Source of the DNA: Vibrio sp. STUT-A11
Lineage (GTDB): Bacteria; Pseudomonadota; Gammaproteobacteria; Enterobacterales; Vibrionaceae
Length of the DNA: 64,000 nt
Direction of reading: 5' to 3'
NCBI RefSeq assembly: GCF_026000435.1
Contig: NZ_AP026763.1
Coordinates: 620,001-684,000, forward strand
Position numbers and translations under genes: made by a program. Below the pieces are notes generated by a model that saw only the letters and a list, made by a program, of their open reading frames with translations, was not told where the DNA came from and ran no database searches. Positions 27,515 through 36,860 of the stretch are shown here, piece after piece. Position 1 is the stretch's first letter, and every line of letters begins with the position of its first letter.

Positions 27515-28936
27515 CTACTTTTTAGGCATCGCCTGACTAAAGTTCACGACATCGTTATAAAAGAGTTTCTCAAAGCTGGTAATCGGGGCGACAGCTGGTT
27601 TGCTTCCGTCCCTTTTTTCTGGGAAGTAATCAGAAACAAATTGGACAAAAATGGTGTTCGGTTGGCCATTTTTATCCAGACCATAGCCTGCCATATTATA
27701 AGTCCCGTACAGAGAACCACTTTTCGCGATAAGTTGACCTTTAATCGGTGCATTACGCATGCTTTGTCGGTACTGAAGTGTGCCCGACTCCCCCGATTTG
27801 GGCATGATTGCGATCAGGTTGAGTTGTTTCTCATTTTTCCAGATATAACGTAGTATCTCAGCCATTTTTGTTGCAGAGAGTCGATTGTTTCTCGAAAGTC
27901 CAGACCCATCTTCCAGACGTGCTTGTCGAATATCGATCCCCGTATTGGCGAAAATGATTTGTTTTATTGCTTCAGTACCATTAGTAAAACTGCCGGGTTG
28001 AACAAAAAATTTCGCGCCAAGCGTTTTTGTCAGAGTGTCAGCGATCAGATTATCAGAACGCTTTAGCATCTGATCAAGCAAAACAGGCAGGGACTGGGAC
28101 TGATGCAGAGCGAGTAGTTTGCGCTGTTTCTTCGGCGGGGACCCCACCTTTATTCTGCCTTTCAGTTCAATGTTTAATTGATCGAGCAAAGTGGCAATTT
28201 TTTTGCTGGTATACATTTCAGGGTCTTGAACCGCGAACTTTAGAGGTAACGGTTCCTCCCTTGAAACTAGACAACCATTTAGCTCATAACGATTGTCTGG
28301 ATTGGGCAGAAGATCTAAATCACAGTGCCGACTTTTCTGAACCGCTCGTGTTACCGTCTCTACCGAACTTTTTACATGGATTGGCTGATGCTCGGGGACA
28401 AAAACCCGAGTTCCACCATCTTTCTGTGTGTAAATGGATGCTTGTACACAGTTTTTATTTAGTGTGATGGCGGAGGCTGGAGCGCTGTAACAAACACCAA
28501 GAATATCCCAAGGCCATCCTACAGCTCGGTTATAACCAGTAAACACACTGTTATCGAGCCACAAATCACCGCCAATGCGTTTTAATCCATTCTTTTTTGC
28601 GAGGGTAAGAAGATCTTTGAGATCTTTCGTCTGCAGTGTTGGGTCACCAACAAACGTGATAACCGCATCTGAGCTAGAAGCTTCAAGTCTGGTACGAAAT
28701 CTAAAATTATCGCCCAGTTCTAACTTGGCCGCTAACGCAGTCACAATCTTTAACGTGCTGGCTGGTGGAAATAGCTGCCCGGTAGGGTGAATACCAGAAA
28801 GTTCTGCACTATCAGTGAGTTTCTCAGCAACCAGACTTATTCTCGCGCCCTCTGGTAGCACTTCCTGGTGTGGGTATGCTTGCGTGGCTAACGGGCAAAG
28901 CAGAGATAGGAGAAATAGGGAGCAACGTAAACGCAT
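27515..28936 (-). CDS. dacB: D-alanyl-D-alanine carboxypeptidase/endopeptidase (PBP4)
   Basis: A 473-residue periplasmic penicillin-binding protein of family S13. The signal peptide is MRLRCSLFLLSLLCPLATQA. The catalytic SxxK is in PPASTLKIVTAL, SxN is RSDNLIAD and KTG-like KSGS is in LIAKSGSLYGTYN. It trims and cuts peptidoglycan stem peptides. It is convergent with tyrS and monocistronic. Confidence 0.95.
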   Translation of the reverse strand: MRLRCSLFLLSLLCPLATQAYPHQEVLPEGARISLVAEKLTDSAELSGIHPTGQLFPPASTLKIVTALAAKLELGDNFRFRTRLEASSSDAVITFVGDPTLQTKDLKDLLTLAKKNGLKRIGGDLWLDNSVFTGYNRAVGWPWDILGVCYSAPASAITLNKNCVQASIYTQKDGGTRVFVPEHQPIHVKSSVETVTRAVQKSRHCDLDLLPNPDNRYELNGCLVSREEPLPLKFAVQDPEMYTSKKIATLLDQLNIELKGRIKVGSPPKKQRKLLALHQSQSLPVLLDQMLKRSDNLIADTLTKTLGAKFFVQPGSFTNGTEAIKQIIFANTGIDIRQARLEDGSGLSRNNRLSATKMAEILRYIWKNEKQLNLIAIMPKSGESGTLQYRQSMRNAPIKGQLIAKSGSLYGTYNMAGYGLDKNGQPNTIFVQFVSDYFPEKRDGSKPAVAPITSFEKLFYNDVVNFSQAMPKK

Positions 28937-29076
28937 AGAGGTACTATCTGAGGTGAGACATGTAGTTGAGTATACCCAACTTCCCCCAAGATGCTAGGTC
29001 GAGTCGAGCTGGTTTTTCGTCGTTTATTAATCAGACAATCATAAGGAAAGGGAGGTCATGACTTTTCATCACAGAT

Positions 29077-29101
29077 AAAAAATGCCCGCAAGATGCGGGC
29101 A
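29077..29101 (-). terminator. ompU intrinsic terminator
   Basis: TGCCCGCA pairs with TGCGGGCA across a 3-base loop and is followed on the minus strand by TTTTTT, 28 bases after the porin stop. Confidence 0.9.
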
Positions 29102-29128
29102 CTTGGTATTCTAGTCGAAAGACAGGAA

Positions 29129-30148
29129 TTAGAAGTCGTAACGTAGACCTAGAGCTAGCTCGTCTTCTGCATCGATCTTAGTTGCCACTGTTTGAGAACC
29201 TGTTGAACCAAACTTGTCGCCAGAGTCGATTAGGTTAAAGTTGTATGAAACGTAACCACGGAAGTTAGGCTTGAAGTAGTAAGAAGCATCAACAGCGATG
29301 TTGTCTGCAGAAGTCTCGTCGTTCGTTTCTGCGTTGTTGTATGTTGTTGTGAATACAGTTTGACCTAGCGTGTAAGCACCTGCTAGCTCGTAACCTGTGT
29401 AATCAACAGTACCAGCAAAGTCATCAGTCATCTTCTCACCGTCAGTGAATACACCAGCGAAGTATAGATCGCCCATAGTGTAAGATGCAGCTAGCATGTA
29501 CTCGTTAGCTTCGTCTTGGTCTGCGTAACCAGCACCTAGCTCAAGGCCAGTGTTTGCTAGAGCGTAGATTGCAGATAGAGAGTAACCGTCTTGGTCGTTG
29601 TCTGAGAAATCGCCGTTAGCGTTTTCAACGCGGTCCGCGAAGCGGTAGCTTGCTTTTACGCTTAGGTTTTCGAATTGGCCTTTGTAAGACATCATGTTGT
29701 CTGAACGGTCAGCCACTGCTAGTTTGTCAGCTGCTGAGTTACCGTGGTAACCCATGATATCTGTGAAATCAGTGATAACGCCTAGCGCACCTTCGTTTTT
29801 ACCGTAAGAGAATTCACCCCAAGCGCCGCCTAGACCAGCATATGCAAGACGAGTGTCTAGAGAGTCCTCACCGCTAATGTCGTTGCCTTCGTCGTCAAAG
29901 TCAGCGGTAGTGAATTCACCTTCCCAGAAACCAACGCCGTATAGGTTGTCGCTGACTTGTTGTTTGCCAAGGAAGTTTAGACGGATGCGAGAGTTATCTT
30001 GAGCGTCGCCATCTTTCATTGATAGACGTGCTTCAGCGCGGCCACCCATTTCTAGAGAAGTGCCATCTTGGTTGTAAAGTTCAGCTGCGTTTACACCAGT
30101 TGCCATTGCTGCTGCAGATACAGAAAGAGCAATTAGAGTCTTTTTCAT
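29129..30148 (-). CDS. ompU: Outer-membrane porin OmpU
   Basis: A 339-residue trimeric beta-barrel porin. The start MKKTLIALSVSAAAMATGVN at 30148 has AGGACA upstream and yields a signal peptide cleaved before AELYNQDG; the longer open frame to 30292 is not used. The mature protein begins with the typical GTSLEMGGRAEARL and ends in LGLRYDF, with the C-terminal Phe needed for barrel assembly. In V. cholerae ompU is activated by ToxR. A strong terminator follows. Confidence 0.95.
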   Translation of the reverse strand: MKKTLIALSVSAAAMATGVNAAELYNQDGTSLEMGGRAEARLSMKDGDAQDNSRIRLNFLGKQQVSDNLYGVGFWEGEFTTADFDDEGNDISGEDSLDTRLAYAGLGGAWGEFSYGKNEGALGVITDFTDIMGYHGNSAADKLAVADRSDNMMSYKGQFENLSVKASYRFADRVENANGDFSDNDQDGYSLSAIYALANTGLELGAGYADQDEANEYMLAASYTMGDLYFAGVFTDGEKMTDDFAGTVDYTGYELAGAYTLGQTVFTTTYNNAETNDETSADNIAVDASYYFKPNFRGYVSYNFNLIDSGDKFGSTGSQTVATKIDAEDELALGLRYDF

Positions 30149-30685
30149 CTTATTTGTCCTAGTTAGCTGTCCATAATTCATTGTTGTATGGGGGAGAGGT
30201 TCTCTCTCACAAGCTATTGGTCTCAAAGAAATGTTGTACACGATGAGTACGTCGGTGTAGGTAAGTCTTTGATTGAACAACTTGCTGGACACGTTTTACC
30301 GCTAAAGTTTCCTTGTGAGTTAGTAAAATGATATAAATTTGGATAGTGAACACCGTTCGATTGCGTTTGTTTGTGTTTTATCTTTCTGATAAATAGGTGT
30401 TTTTTTGATTTTTACGAACGTAGTGAGTTGATTAGATTTTATGTTTTTTGAGGTTTTTTCTATAATGAACCGTGTTGTTTTTCAGTAAATTACAATAATA
30501 ACTATACTAAATAGTGACGCACATCATTCTCCTCGAGTTGCATAGCGACACTCGATATCAAATTAGGGTGATTTCGCATCTGAGTTTGTTTAAACTAGGT
30601 AAAACACATCTTCAAACGCACTACCCAGTCAACTGACCGGGTAGGGTTTTTTTGTCCAAAACATATTTGGGCATGAGGTTAAATA
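30149..30685. other. ompU-greA intergenic region
   Basis: 537 bases separate the divergent genes. The part nearest ompU contains AT-rich tracts (about 30385-30475) of the kind bound by ToxR upstream of ompU in other vibrios; the exact promoter could not be fixed. On the plus strand a TATAAT at 30461-30466 is a candidate -10 for the greA leader, with a weak -35. The greA-proximal part contains the leader terminator. Confidence 0.5.
30621..30653 (+). terminator. Intrinsic terminator in the greA 5' leader (GraL-like attenuator)
   Basis: CTACCC pairs with GGGTAG, with an inner GTC/GAC stem and a 4-base loop, followed by GG and seven T residues. It ends 32 bases before the greA ATG, with no other plus-strand gene upstream, so transcripts started at the greA promoter would stop here as a short RNA or read through. 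The E. coli greA leader behaves this way and gives the GraL RNAs. Confidence 0.75.
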
Positions 30686-31159
30686 ATGGAAAAAGTTCCA
30701 ATGACACTACGTGGCGAACAAATGCTACGTAAAGAATTAGATCGTTTACTTAAGCTACGTCCTCAAATTTCAGAGGCGATTGCAGAAGCTCGCGAGCTAG
30801 GTGATTTAAAAGAGAATGCTGAATACCACGCCGCGCGTGAAGAACAGGGTATCTGTGAAGCGCAGATCCGCGATATCGAATACAAACTGTCGGTCGCTCA
30901 AGTTATTGATGTCACTAAAATGGAAAACACAGGTAAAGTGATTTTTGGCACAACAGTGACTTTGATTGATATTGATACTGACGAAGAGAAGACGTACCAA
31001 ATTGTCGGCGATGATGAAGCAGACATTAAAGCAGGTCGTATTTCTGTTAGCTCTCCAATTGCTCGTGGCCTGATTGGTAAAATGGAAGGTGACGAGGTGG
31101 TTATCGAAACCCCGGGTGGCGCAAAAGATTTTGAAATTGACCGAGTTGAGTATCTGTAA
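30686..31159 (+). CDS. greA: Transcription elongation factor GreA
   Basis: A 157-residue factor that enters the RNA polymerase secondary channel and stimulates cleavage of backtracked RNA. The N-terminal coiled coil (about 10-75) carries the acidic tip ELGDLKENAEYHAAREEQ, and the C-terminal FKBP-like domain ends GGAKDFEIDRVEYL. Length is normal. An intrinsic terminator lies in its leader. Confidence 0.97.
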   Translation: MEKVPMTLRGEQMLRKELDRLLKLRPQISEAIAEARELGDLKENAEYHAAREEQGICEAQIRDIEYKLSVAQVIDVTKMENTGKVIFGTTVTLIDIDTDEEKTYQIVGDDEADIKAGRISVSSPIARGLIGKMEGDEVVIETPGGAKDFEIDRVEYL

Positions 31160-31189
31160 TTAGAAAGCGTCACTCTGTCTATAAACGTA

Positions 31190-31214
31190 AAAAGGTCGCC
31201 ATTGGCGACCTTTT
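31190..31214. terminator. Bidirectional terminator between greA and yhbY
   Basis: AAAAGGTCGCC and GGCGACCTTTT form an 11-base-pair stem with a 3-base loop. Confidence 0.9.
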
Positions 31215-31235
31215 CTTCAGCAACGTAAGTCGTGA

Positions 31236-31532
31236 TTACTTACGAGGGATTTCGATTTTACGCTCTTCAGATTGGCGATACAGTACAAGTACCTTACCGA
31301 TAGTCTGAACTTTTTCTGCGCCCGTCTCACGTACGATAGCGTCGATGATTAGCTGTTTAGTCTCACGATCTTCTGATGCAACTTTTATTTTGATCAGTTC
31401 GTGATGGTTTAGAGCGATTTCAATTTCTGCTAGCACGGCTTCTGTAAGTCCATTTGCGCCCATTAGCACAACAGGTTTTAAACTGTGAGCCAGGCCTTTT
31501 AGGTGCTGCTTTTGTTTGGTGCTTAGGTTCAT
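31236..31532 (-). CDS. yhbY: CRM-domain ribosome assembly factor YhbY
   Basis: A 98-residue RNA-binding protein consisting of one CRM domain: LKGLAHSLKPVVLMGANGLT, the GxxG-type loop, and ELIKIKVASEDRETKQLI. Family members associate with pre-50S particles. It is divergent from rlmE, the arrangement found in E. coli. Confidence 0.94.
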   Translation of the reverse strand: MNLSTKQKQHLKGLAHSLKPVVLMGANGLTEAVLAEIEIALNHHELIKIKVASEDRETKQLIIDAIVRETGAEKVQTIGKVLVLYRQSEERKIEIPRK

Positions 31533-31670
31533 TACGCGGCCAATTTTCTTTAAACTAAGGGTTGAAAAAAGCTATTTTAACGCCATCTATTGCTGAAGAC
31601 TATAATTTATTGAGTAATAGGTTACGCCTATTAAAACAATAGCTCCTATTTGTGCCTTGTTAGGATTAAA

Positions 31671-32300
31671 ATGAGTAAACAAAAACATTCAGCGAGTTCT
31701 GGTCGTTGGTTGAAAGAACACTTTGATGATAAATACGCGAACGAAGCTCGTAAAAAAGGTTACCGTTCACGTGCTTACTTCAAAATTGATGAAATACAAA
31801 CCAAAGATAAGCTGTTAAAACCAGGTATGACCGTGGTCGATTTGGGCGCGGCACCAGGTGGTTGGTCCCAGTATGCTGCTAAAATAGTAGGAGATAGTGG
31901 ACAAATTATTGCGTGTGATTTGTTACCAATGGATCCGATCGCTGGTGTAAGCTTTTTACAAGGTGACTTTCGTGACGATGCGGTATTAGATGCGTTGTTA
32001 GAAAGAATCCAGCCATCGATGGTGGATGTAGTAATGTCTGATATGGCACCTAACATTGCTGGTAATAACTCTGTCGATCAACCTAGAGCTATGTATTTAG
32101 TTGAATTAGCCTTAGATATGTGTCGACAAGTTCTAGCGCCTAATGGTAGCTTTGTTGCTAAAGTTTTCCAGGGTGAAGGCTTCGATCAGTACGTGAAAGA
32201 AGTCCGAGACATGTTTAAAGTCGTAAAAGTCAGAAAACCAGACTCATCGCGAGCTCGCTCTCGAGAGGTCTTTGTAGTAGCCACTGGTTACAAAGGTTAA
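31671..32300 (+). CDS. rlmE: 23S rRNA Um2552 2'-O-methyltransferase RlmE (FtsJ)
   Basis: A 209-residue methyltransferase that modifies U2552 in the 50S A-loop. SAM motif VVDLGAAPGGWSQYA and the K-D-K-E catalytic set are visible (RSRAYFKIDE, SDMAPNIAGNNS, FVAKVFQGEG). The frame opens at 31650, but MSKQKHSASSGRW at 31671, with TTAGGA upstream, gives the exact E. coli length. It is followed by ftsH as in E. coli. Confidence 0.96.
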   Translation: MSKQKHSASSGRWLKEHFDDKYANEARKKGYRSRAYFKIDEIQTKDKLLKPGMTVVDLGAAPGGWSQYAAKIVGDSGQIIACDLLPMDPIAGVSFLQGDFRDDAVLDALLERIQPSMVDVVMSDMAPNIAGNNSVDQPRAMYLVELALDMCRQVLAPNGSFVAKVFQGEGFDQYVKEVRDMFKVVKVRKPDSSRARSREVFVVATGYKG

Positions 32301-32399
32301 CCATTTTGCTCTATTAAGAGCGTGTTAACACTATGGCTACAGTCAATGAACTGTAGTACCCTACCTTTAATTACAATTAGTTATCGAGAGGCTTACACC

Positions 32400-34388
32400 T
32401 TGAGTGACATGGCAAAAAATTTAATTCTGTGGCTTGTTATCGCTGTCGTATTGATGTCGGTATTCCAGAGCTTTGGCCCTGGGGAAAGTAATGGCAGAAC
32501 CGTGGATTACACCACGTTTGTACAGGAAGTTGGCCAAGGCCAGATTCAAGAAGCAACTTTTAAAGACGGTGAAATTAGCTTTATTCGTCGTGGCGGTGGG
32601 GCCAAAATGGTCACTTACATGCCAGTGTATGATCAAAAGCTTCTAGATGACCTAATTAACCAAAATGTGAAAGTGCAGGGTACACCTCCTGAAGAGCAAA
32701 GCTTGCTTGGCACTATCTTTATCTCTTGGTTCCCAATGATCTTACTGATTGGTGTATGGATCTTCTTCATGCGTCAAATGCAAGGTGGTGGCGGCAAAGG
32801 CGCCATGTCTTTCGGTAAGAGTAAAGCTCGAATGATGAGCGAAGAGCAGATCAAAACCACGTTTGCAGATGTTGCAGGCTGTGATGAAGCTAAAGAAGAC
32901 GTAAAAGAGCTGGTTGATTACCTACGTGACCCAAGCCGTTTCCAGAAGTTGGGTGGTAAGATCCCAACAGGTGTTCTTATGGTTGGTCCTCCTGGTACAG
33001 GTAAAACCCTGCTTGCTAAAGCGATTGCTGGTGAAGCAAAAGTACCGTTCTTTACTATTTCGGGTTCTGACTTCGTTGAAATGTTCGTTGGTGTGGGTGC
33101 ATCTCGTGTCCGTGACATGTTCGAACAAGCGAAAAAAGCATCACCTTGTATCATCTTTATCGATGAGATTGATGCGGTTGGTCGCCAACGTGGCGCTGGT
33201 GTAGGTGGTGGTCACGATGAGCGTGAGCAAACATTGAACCAAATGCTGGTTGAAATGGATGGTTTCGAAGGTAACGAAGGTATCATCGTTATCGCTGCGA
33301 CTAACCGTCCAGACGTTCTTGACCCAGCATTGTTACGTCCTGGTCGTTTTGACCGTCAAGTCGTAGTAGGCCTACCAGACGTGCGTGGTCGTGAACAAAT
33401 CCTTAAAGTTCACATGCGTAAAGTACCTCTGGCGGGTGACGTAGAGCCGTCTTTGATTGCACGTGGTACCCCGGGTTTCTCAGGTGCTGACTTAGCAAAC
33501 CTAGTCAACGAAGCTGCGCTATTTGCGGCTCGTGGTAATAAACGCAACGTATCAATGGTTGAGTTTGAACTGGCTAAAGACAAAATCATGATGGGTGCAG
33601 AACGTCGCTCGATGGTGATGTCAGAAGAGACGAAAGCTTCAACAGCTTACCACGAAGCGGGCCACGCGATTGTTGGTCGTCTAGTTCCTGAGCATGATCC
33701 GGTGTATAAGGTATCTATTATTCCTCGTGGTCGTGCGCTAGGTGTGACAATGTACCTACCAGAACAAGACCGTGTGAGCATGTCTCGTCAGCACTTAGAG
33801 TCGATGATTTCTAGTCTGTATGGCGGCCGTCTTGCTGAAGAACTGATCTACGGTGCGGATAAAGTCTCAACAGGTGCTTCGAACGACATCGAACGTGCAA
33901 CAGAGATTGCGCGTAAGATGGTGACGCAATGGGGCTTCTCTGAAAAACTTGGTCCACTATTGTATGCCGAAGATGAAGGTGAAGTATTCCTGGGACGTAG
34001 CGTAACTCAGACAAAACATATGTCTGATGATACCGCTAAGTTAATTGATGACGAAGTTCGCCAAATCATCGATCGTAACTACGACCGAGCGAAAAAGATT
34101 TTGGAAGACAATATGGATATCATGCATGCGATGAAAGATGCGCTAATGAAGTATGAAACCATAGACGCACACCAAATCGATGACCTCATGGAGCGTAAGT
34201 CTGAAATTCGTGAACCTGCTGGCTGGGGGGATAACGCTTCAAACAAACCTCAGGTGGATGATAAACCGCAAGCTGCGCCTGCAGCAAAAGAGGAAGAGAA
34301 AAAGGCTGATGCAGATAACGATGCAGAGCAGTCTACTTCCCAAGAAGCGGCTTCAGCTGACGTACCAGAAAAGAAAGATTCTGAATAA
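32400..34388 (+). CDS. ftsH: Membrane-bound ATP-dependent zinc protease FtsH
   Basis: A AAA+ protease hexamer of the inner membrane that degrades LpxC, sigma-32 and damaged membrane proteins. Two N-terminal helices (about 8-25 and 105-125) flank a periplasmic domain. Walker A GPPGTGKTLLAK is near 196-207, the SRH follows, and the zinc site HEAGH is near 418-422. The C-terminus is a long Lys/Glu/Ala-rich tail. A TTG start at 32400 is preferred because GAGAGG lies 8 bases upstream; the ATG at 32409 (MAKNLILW) would be 17 bases from it. Confidence 0.95.
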   Translation: MSDMAKNLILWLVIAVVLMSVFQSFGPGESNGRTVDYTTFVQEVGQGQIQEATFKDGEISFIRRGGGAKMVTYMPVYDQKLLDDLINQNVKVQGTPPEEQSLLGTIFISWFPMILLIGVWIFFMRQMQGGGGKGAMSFGKSKARMMSEEQIKTTFADVAGCDEAKEDVKELVDYLRDPSRFQKLGGKIPTGVLMVGPPGTGKTLLAKAIAGEAKVPFFTISGSDFVEMFVGVGASRVRDMFEQAKKASPCIIFIDEIDAVGRQRGAGVGGGHDEREQTLNQMLVEMDGFEGNEGIIVIAATNRPDVLDPALLRPGRFDRQVVVGLPDVRGREQILKVHMRKVPLAGDVEPSLIARGTPGFSGADLANLVNEAALFAARGNKRNVSMVEFELAKDKIMMGAERRSMVMSEETKASTAYHEAGHAIVGRLVPEHDPVYKVSIIPRGRALGVTMYLPEQDRVSMSRQHLESMISSLYGGRLAEELIYGADKVSTGASNDIERATEIARKMVTQWGFSEKLGPLLYAEDEGEVFLGRSVTQTKHMSDDTAKLIDDEVRQIIDRNYDRAKKILEDNMDIMHAMKDALMKYETIDAHQIDDLMERKSEIREPAGWGDNASNKPQVDDKPQAAPAAKEEEKKADADNDAEQSTSQEAASADVPEKKDSE

Positions 34389-34405
34389 CTATTGGTGATA
34401 TTGAT

Positions 34406-34431
34406 AAACCCCGAGTTCGCTCGGGGTTTTT
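34406..34431 (+). terminator. ftsH terminator with UUCG tetraloop
   Basis: AAACCCCGAG and CTCGGGGTTT pair around a TTCG tetraloop, followed by five T residues in total. It ends only 9 bases before the folP ATG, so it is either a leaky terminator inside an ftsH-folP-glmM unit or the real end of ftsH. Confidence 0.85.
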
Positions 34432-34440
34432 GTATTTATT

Positions 34441-35274
34441 ATGATTATTAAAGCAAAAAACAAATCTCTGGACCTTTCTCGTCCACACGTAATGGCCATC
34501 CTCAACGTCACACCAGATTCCTTCTCTGATGGAGGCAAGTTCAACTCTCTAGATTTAGCGCTTGCACGCGTTGAGGAAATGATAAAAGCAGGCGTTAGCA
34601 TTATCGATGTTGGCGGTGAATCGACCCGACCAGGAGCACCTGAAGTCACTTTGGAAGATGAACTGGAAAGAGTAATTCCCGTCGTCAGAGCGATCAGAGC
34701 TCACTACCCAGATGTGTGGATCTCAGTCGATACCAGCAAAGCTGAAGTGATTCGCCAGTCCGTTGAAGCCGGAGCGGATCTGATCAATGACATTCGCTCT
34801 CTGACCGAGCCGGGCGCTTTGGAAGTCGCTGCTCAAGCAAACATACCGGTTTGCATCATGCATATGAAAGGTCAACCAAAGACCATGCAGCAGAACCCGC
34901 AATATGATGATCTCATGCAGGAAGTGGAGCAGTTTTTAGCTGAGCGAATGGCAGTATGCGAAGCGGCAGGTATTGCTCGTGAAAATATCATTCTTGACCC
35001 TGGTTTTGGCTTTGGCAAAACCATAGAACACAATTATCATATGCTGGCTCATCTTGAGAAGTTTCATAAATTTGGTTTACCTATATTAGCTGGCCTATCT
35101 CGTAAGTCGATGATTTTCAAATTGTTGGATAAGCCTGCGGCAGAATGCGCAAACGCCAGCGTCGTTTGTGCCACAATTGCAGCGATGAAAGGTGCACAGA
35201 TCATTCGAGTACACGACTTTGAAGAAACGCTTGAAGCGATGAAAGTTGTTGAGATGACGAAGAACAATATTTAA
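34441..35274 (+). CDS. folP: Dihydropteroate synthase
   Basis: A 277-residue TIM-barrel enzyme joining p-aminobenzoate to dihydropterin pyrophosphate in folate synthesis, the sulfonamide target. Motifs: VMAILNVTPDSFSDGGKF, VGGESTRPGAPEV, DPGFGFGK and GLSRKSMI. The start aligns with the E. coli N-terminus (SLDLSRPHVM near residue 9). Oddly there is no purine-rich ribosome site; the 9 bases between the upstream terminator and the ATG are only T, A and one G. glmM follows after 20 bases. Confidence 0.96.
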   Translation: MIIKAKNKSLDLSRPHVMAILNVTPDSFSDGGKFNSLDLALARVEEMIKAGVSIIDVGGESTRPGAPEVTLEDELERVIPVVRAIRAHYPDVWISVDTSKAEVIRQSVEAGADLINDIRSLTEPGALEVAAQANIPVCIMHMKGQPKTMQQNPQYDDLMQEVEQFLAERMAVCEAAGIARENIILDPGFGFGKTIEHNYHMLAHLEKFHKFGLPILAGLSRKSMIFKLLDKPAAECANASVVCATIAAMKGAQIIRVHDFEETLEAMKVVEMTKNNI

Positions 35275-35294
35275 AAAATAACAAAGGAAAGTTT

Positions 35295-36635
35295 ATGTCT
35301 GATAAAAGACGTTACTTTGGTACCGATGGTGTGCGTGGTAAAGTTGGACAATATCCAATCACACCCGATTTCGTACTGAAACTTGGCTGGGCGGCTGGTC
35401 GCGTACTAGCGAAACAAGGCACAAAAAAAGTGATTATCGGTAAAGATACTCGCATATCTGGCTACATGTTGGAATCTGCTCTAGAAGCTGGTTTAGCGGC
35501 CGCAGGTCTTAAAGCGACGTTTACAGGACCAATGCCAACGCCAGCCGTTGCCTATTTAACCCAAACATTCAGAGCAGAAGCTGGGATTGTGATCTCGGCA
35601 TCTCATAACCCTTACTACGATAACGGCATCAAGTTTTTCTCTTCTGAAGGCACTAAATTGCCGGACGATATTGAACTTGCGATCGAAGCGGAACTGGATA
35701 AAGAGATTGAATGTGTTGAGTCGGCTGAGCTGGGTAAAGCAACGCGTCTAAACGATGCGGCGGGTCGATACATTGAGTTTTGCAAAAGTACGTTCCCTTC
35801 TGCGCTGACTCTCTCAAGCCTTAAAATTGTGGTTGACTGTGCACATGGCGCGACTTACCACATCGCTCCTAATGTATTTAAAGAGCTGGGCGCAGAAATT
35901 ATTGCGATGGGCGTTGAGCCTAATGGCACGAATATCAACGATGAAGTTGGCGCGACGGACGTACGTGCGTTACAAAAGCGTGTGGTAGAAGAGCAAGCGC
36001 ACTTAGGATTGGCGTTTGATGGCGATGGTGATCGTCTGATCATGGTTGACCATTTAGGTAATAAAGTAGACGGTGACCAAATTGCTTACATCATCGCCAG
36101 AGATGCACTACGTCGTGGTGAGCTTAAAGGTGGTGTTGTTGGTACGCTGATGACTAACCTGGGTATGGAAAACGGCCTGAAGCAGTTAGGTATTCCGTTT
36201 GTGCGTGCTGCGGTAGGCGACCGCTACGTTATGGAGCAGTTACTTGCGAAAGGTTGGAAGATTGGTGCTGAGAACTCTGGCCATATTATCCTGCTTGATA
36301 AAGTCACAACCGGTGATGCAATTGTTGCTGCCTTACAGGTACTTGCTTCAATTATTGGTAGCGATATGTCGTTATACGATCTTTCTCAAGGAATGAAGCT
36401 ATACCCGCAAGTTCTGGAAAATGTTCGTTTCTCTGGCGATATCAATCCACTAGAAGCAAAAGCCGTATTGGACTCTGTTGCTGAAGTGGAAGCTGAATTA
36501 GGCGATAAAGGTCGAGTGTTACTGCGTAAGTCGGGTACAGAGCCACTCATTCGCGTAATGGTCGAAGGCGAAGATGCGGAACTTGTGCAGAGCTCAGCAT
36601 TGAAGATTGCTGAAGCGGTAAAAGCAAGTTTCTAA
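35295..36635 (+). CDS. glmM: Phosphoglucosamine mutase
   Basis: A 446-residue enzyme converting glucosamine-6-phosphate to glucosamine-1-phosphate for UDP-GlcNAc, thus peptidoglycan and LPS synthesis. The phosphoserine is S103 in VISASHNPYYDNG. The metal loop is AFDGDGDRLIMVD, the sugar loop GAENSGHIIL and the phosphate-binding loop RKSGTEPLIRVMVE. It has an AAAGGAAAG ribosome site and follows folP as in E. coli. Confidence 0.97.
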   Translation: MSDKRRYFGTDGVRGKVGQYPITPDFVLKLGWAAGRVLAKQGTKKVIIGKDTRISGYMLESALEAGLAAAGLKATFTGPMPTPAVAYLTQTFRAEAGIVISASHNPYYDNGIKFFSSEGTKLPDDIELAIEAELDKEIECVESAELGKATRLNDAAGRYIEFCKSTFPSALTLSSLKIVVDCAHGATYHIAPNVFKELGAEIIAMGVEPNGTNINDEVGATDVRALQKRVVEEQAHLGLAFDGDGDRLIMVDHLGNKVDGDQIAYIIARDALRRGELKGGVVGTLMTNLGMENGLKQLGIPFVRAAVGDRYVMEQLLAKGWKIGAENSGHIILLDKVTTGDAIVAALQVLASIIGSDMSLYDLSQGMKLYPQVLENVRFSGDINPLEAKAVLDSVAEVEAELGDKGRVLLRKSGTEPLIRVMVEGEDAELVQSSALKIAEAVKASF

Positions 36636-36662
36636 TCATTGCTTTAACTTATTGAGTGAAAG

Positions 36663-36688
36663 AAAAGGGTATTTTTTGCCCTTTTTTT
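36663..36688 (+). terminator. glmM intrinsic terminator
   Basis: AAAAGGG pairs with CCCTTTT and seven T residues follow the C run. Confidence 0.75.
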
Positions 36689-36860
36689 GAGCGTTCGGCT
36701 CACGGACGTTGTTTTTTTACTAATTTTCCCTTGTCAGCGTTAATGGCTTTCGCTAGTATTGCACCGCCTCCCGTTAGGAGGTCGCTAGCCTTGTTCATTT
36801 AATAAGATTGATTATTTTTGGGCGGCGCTGGCTCAACAATTTGGAACATAGGTGGAAAAA

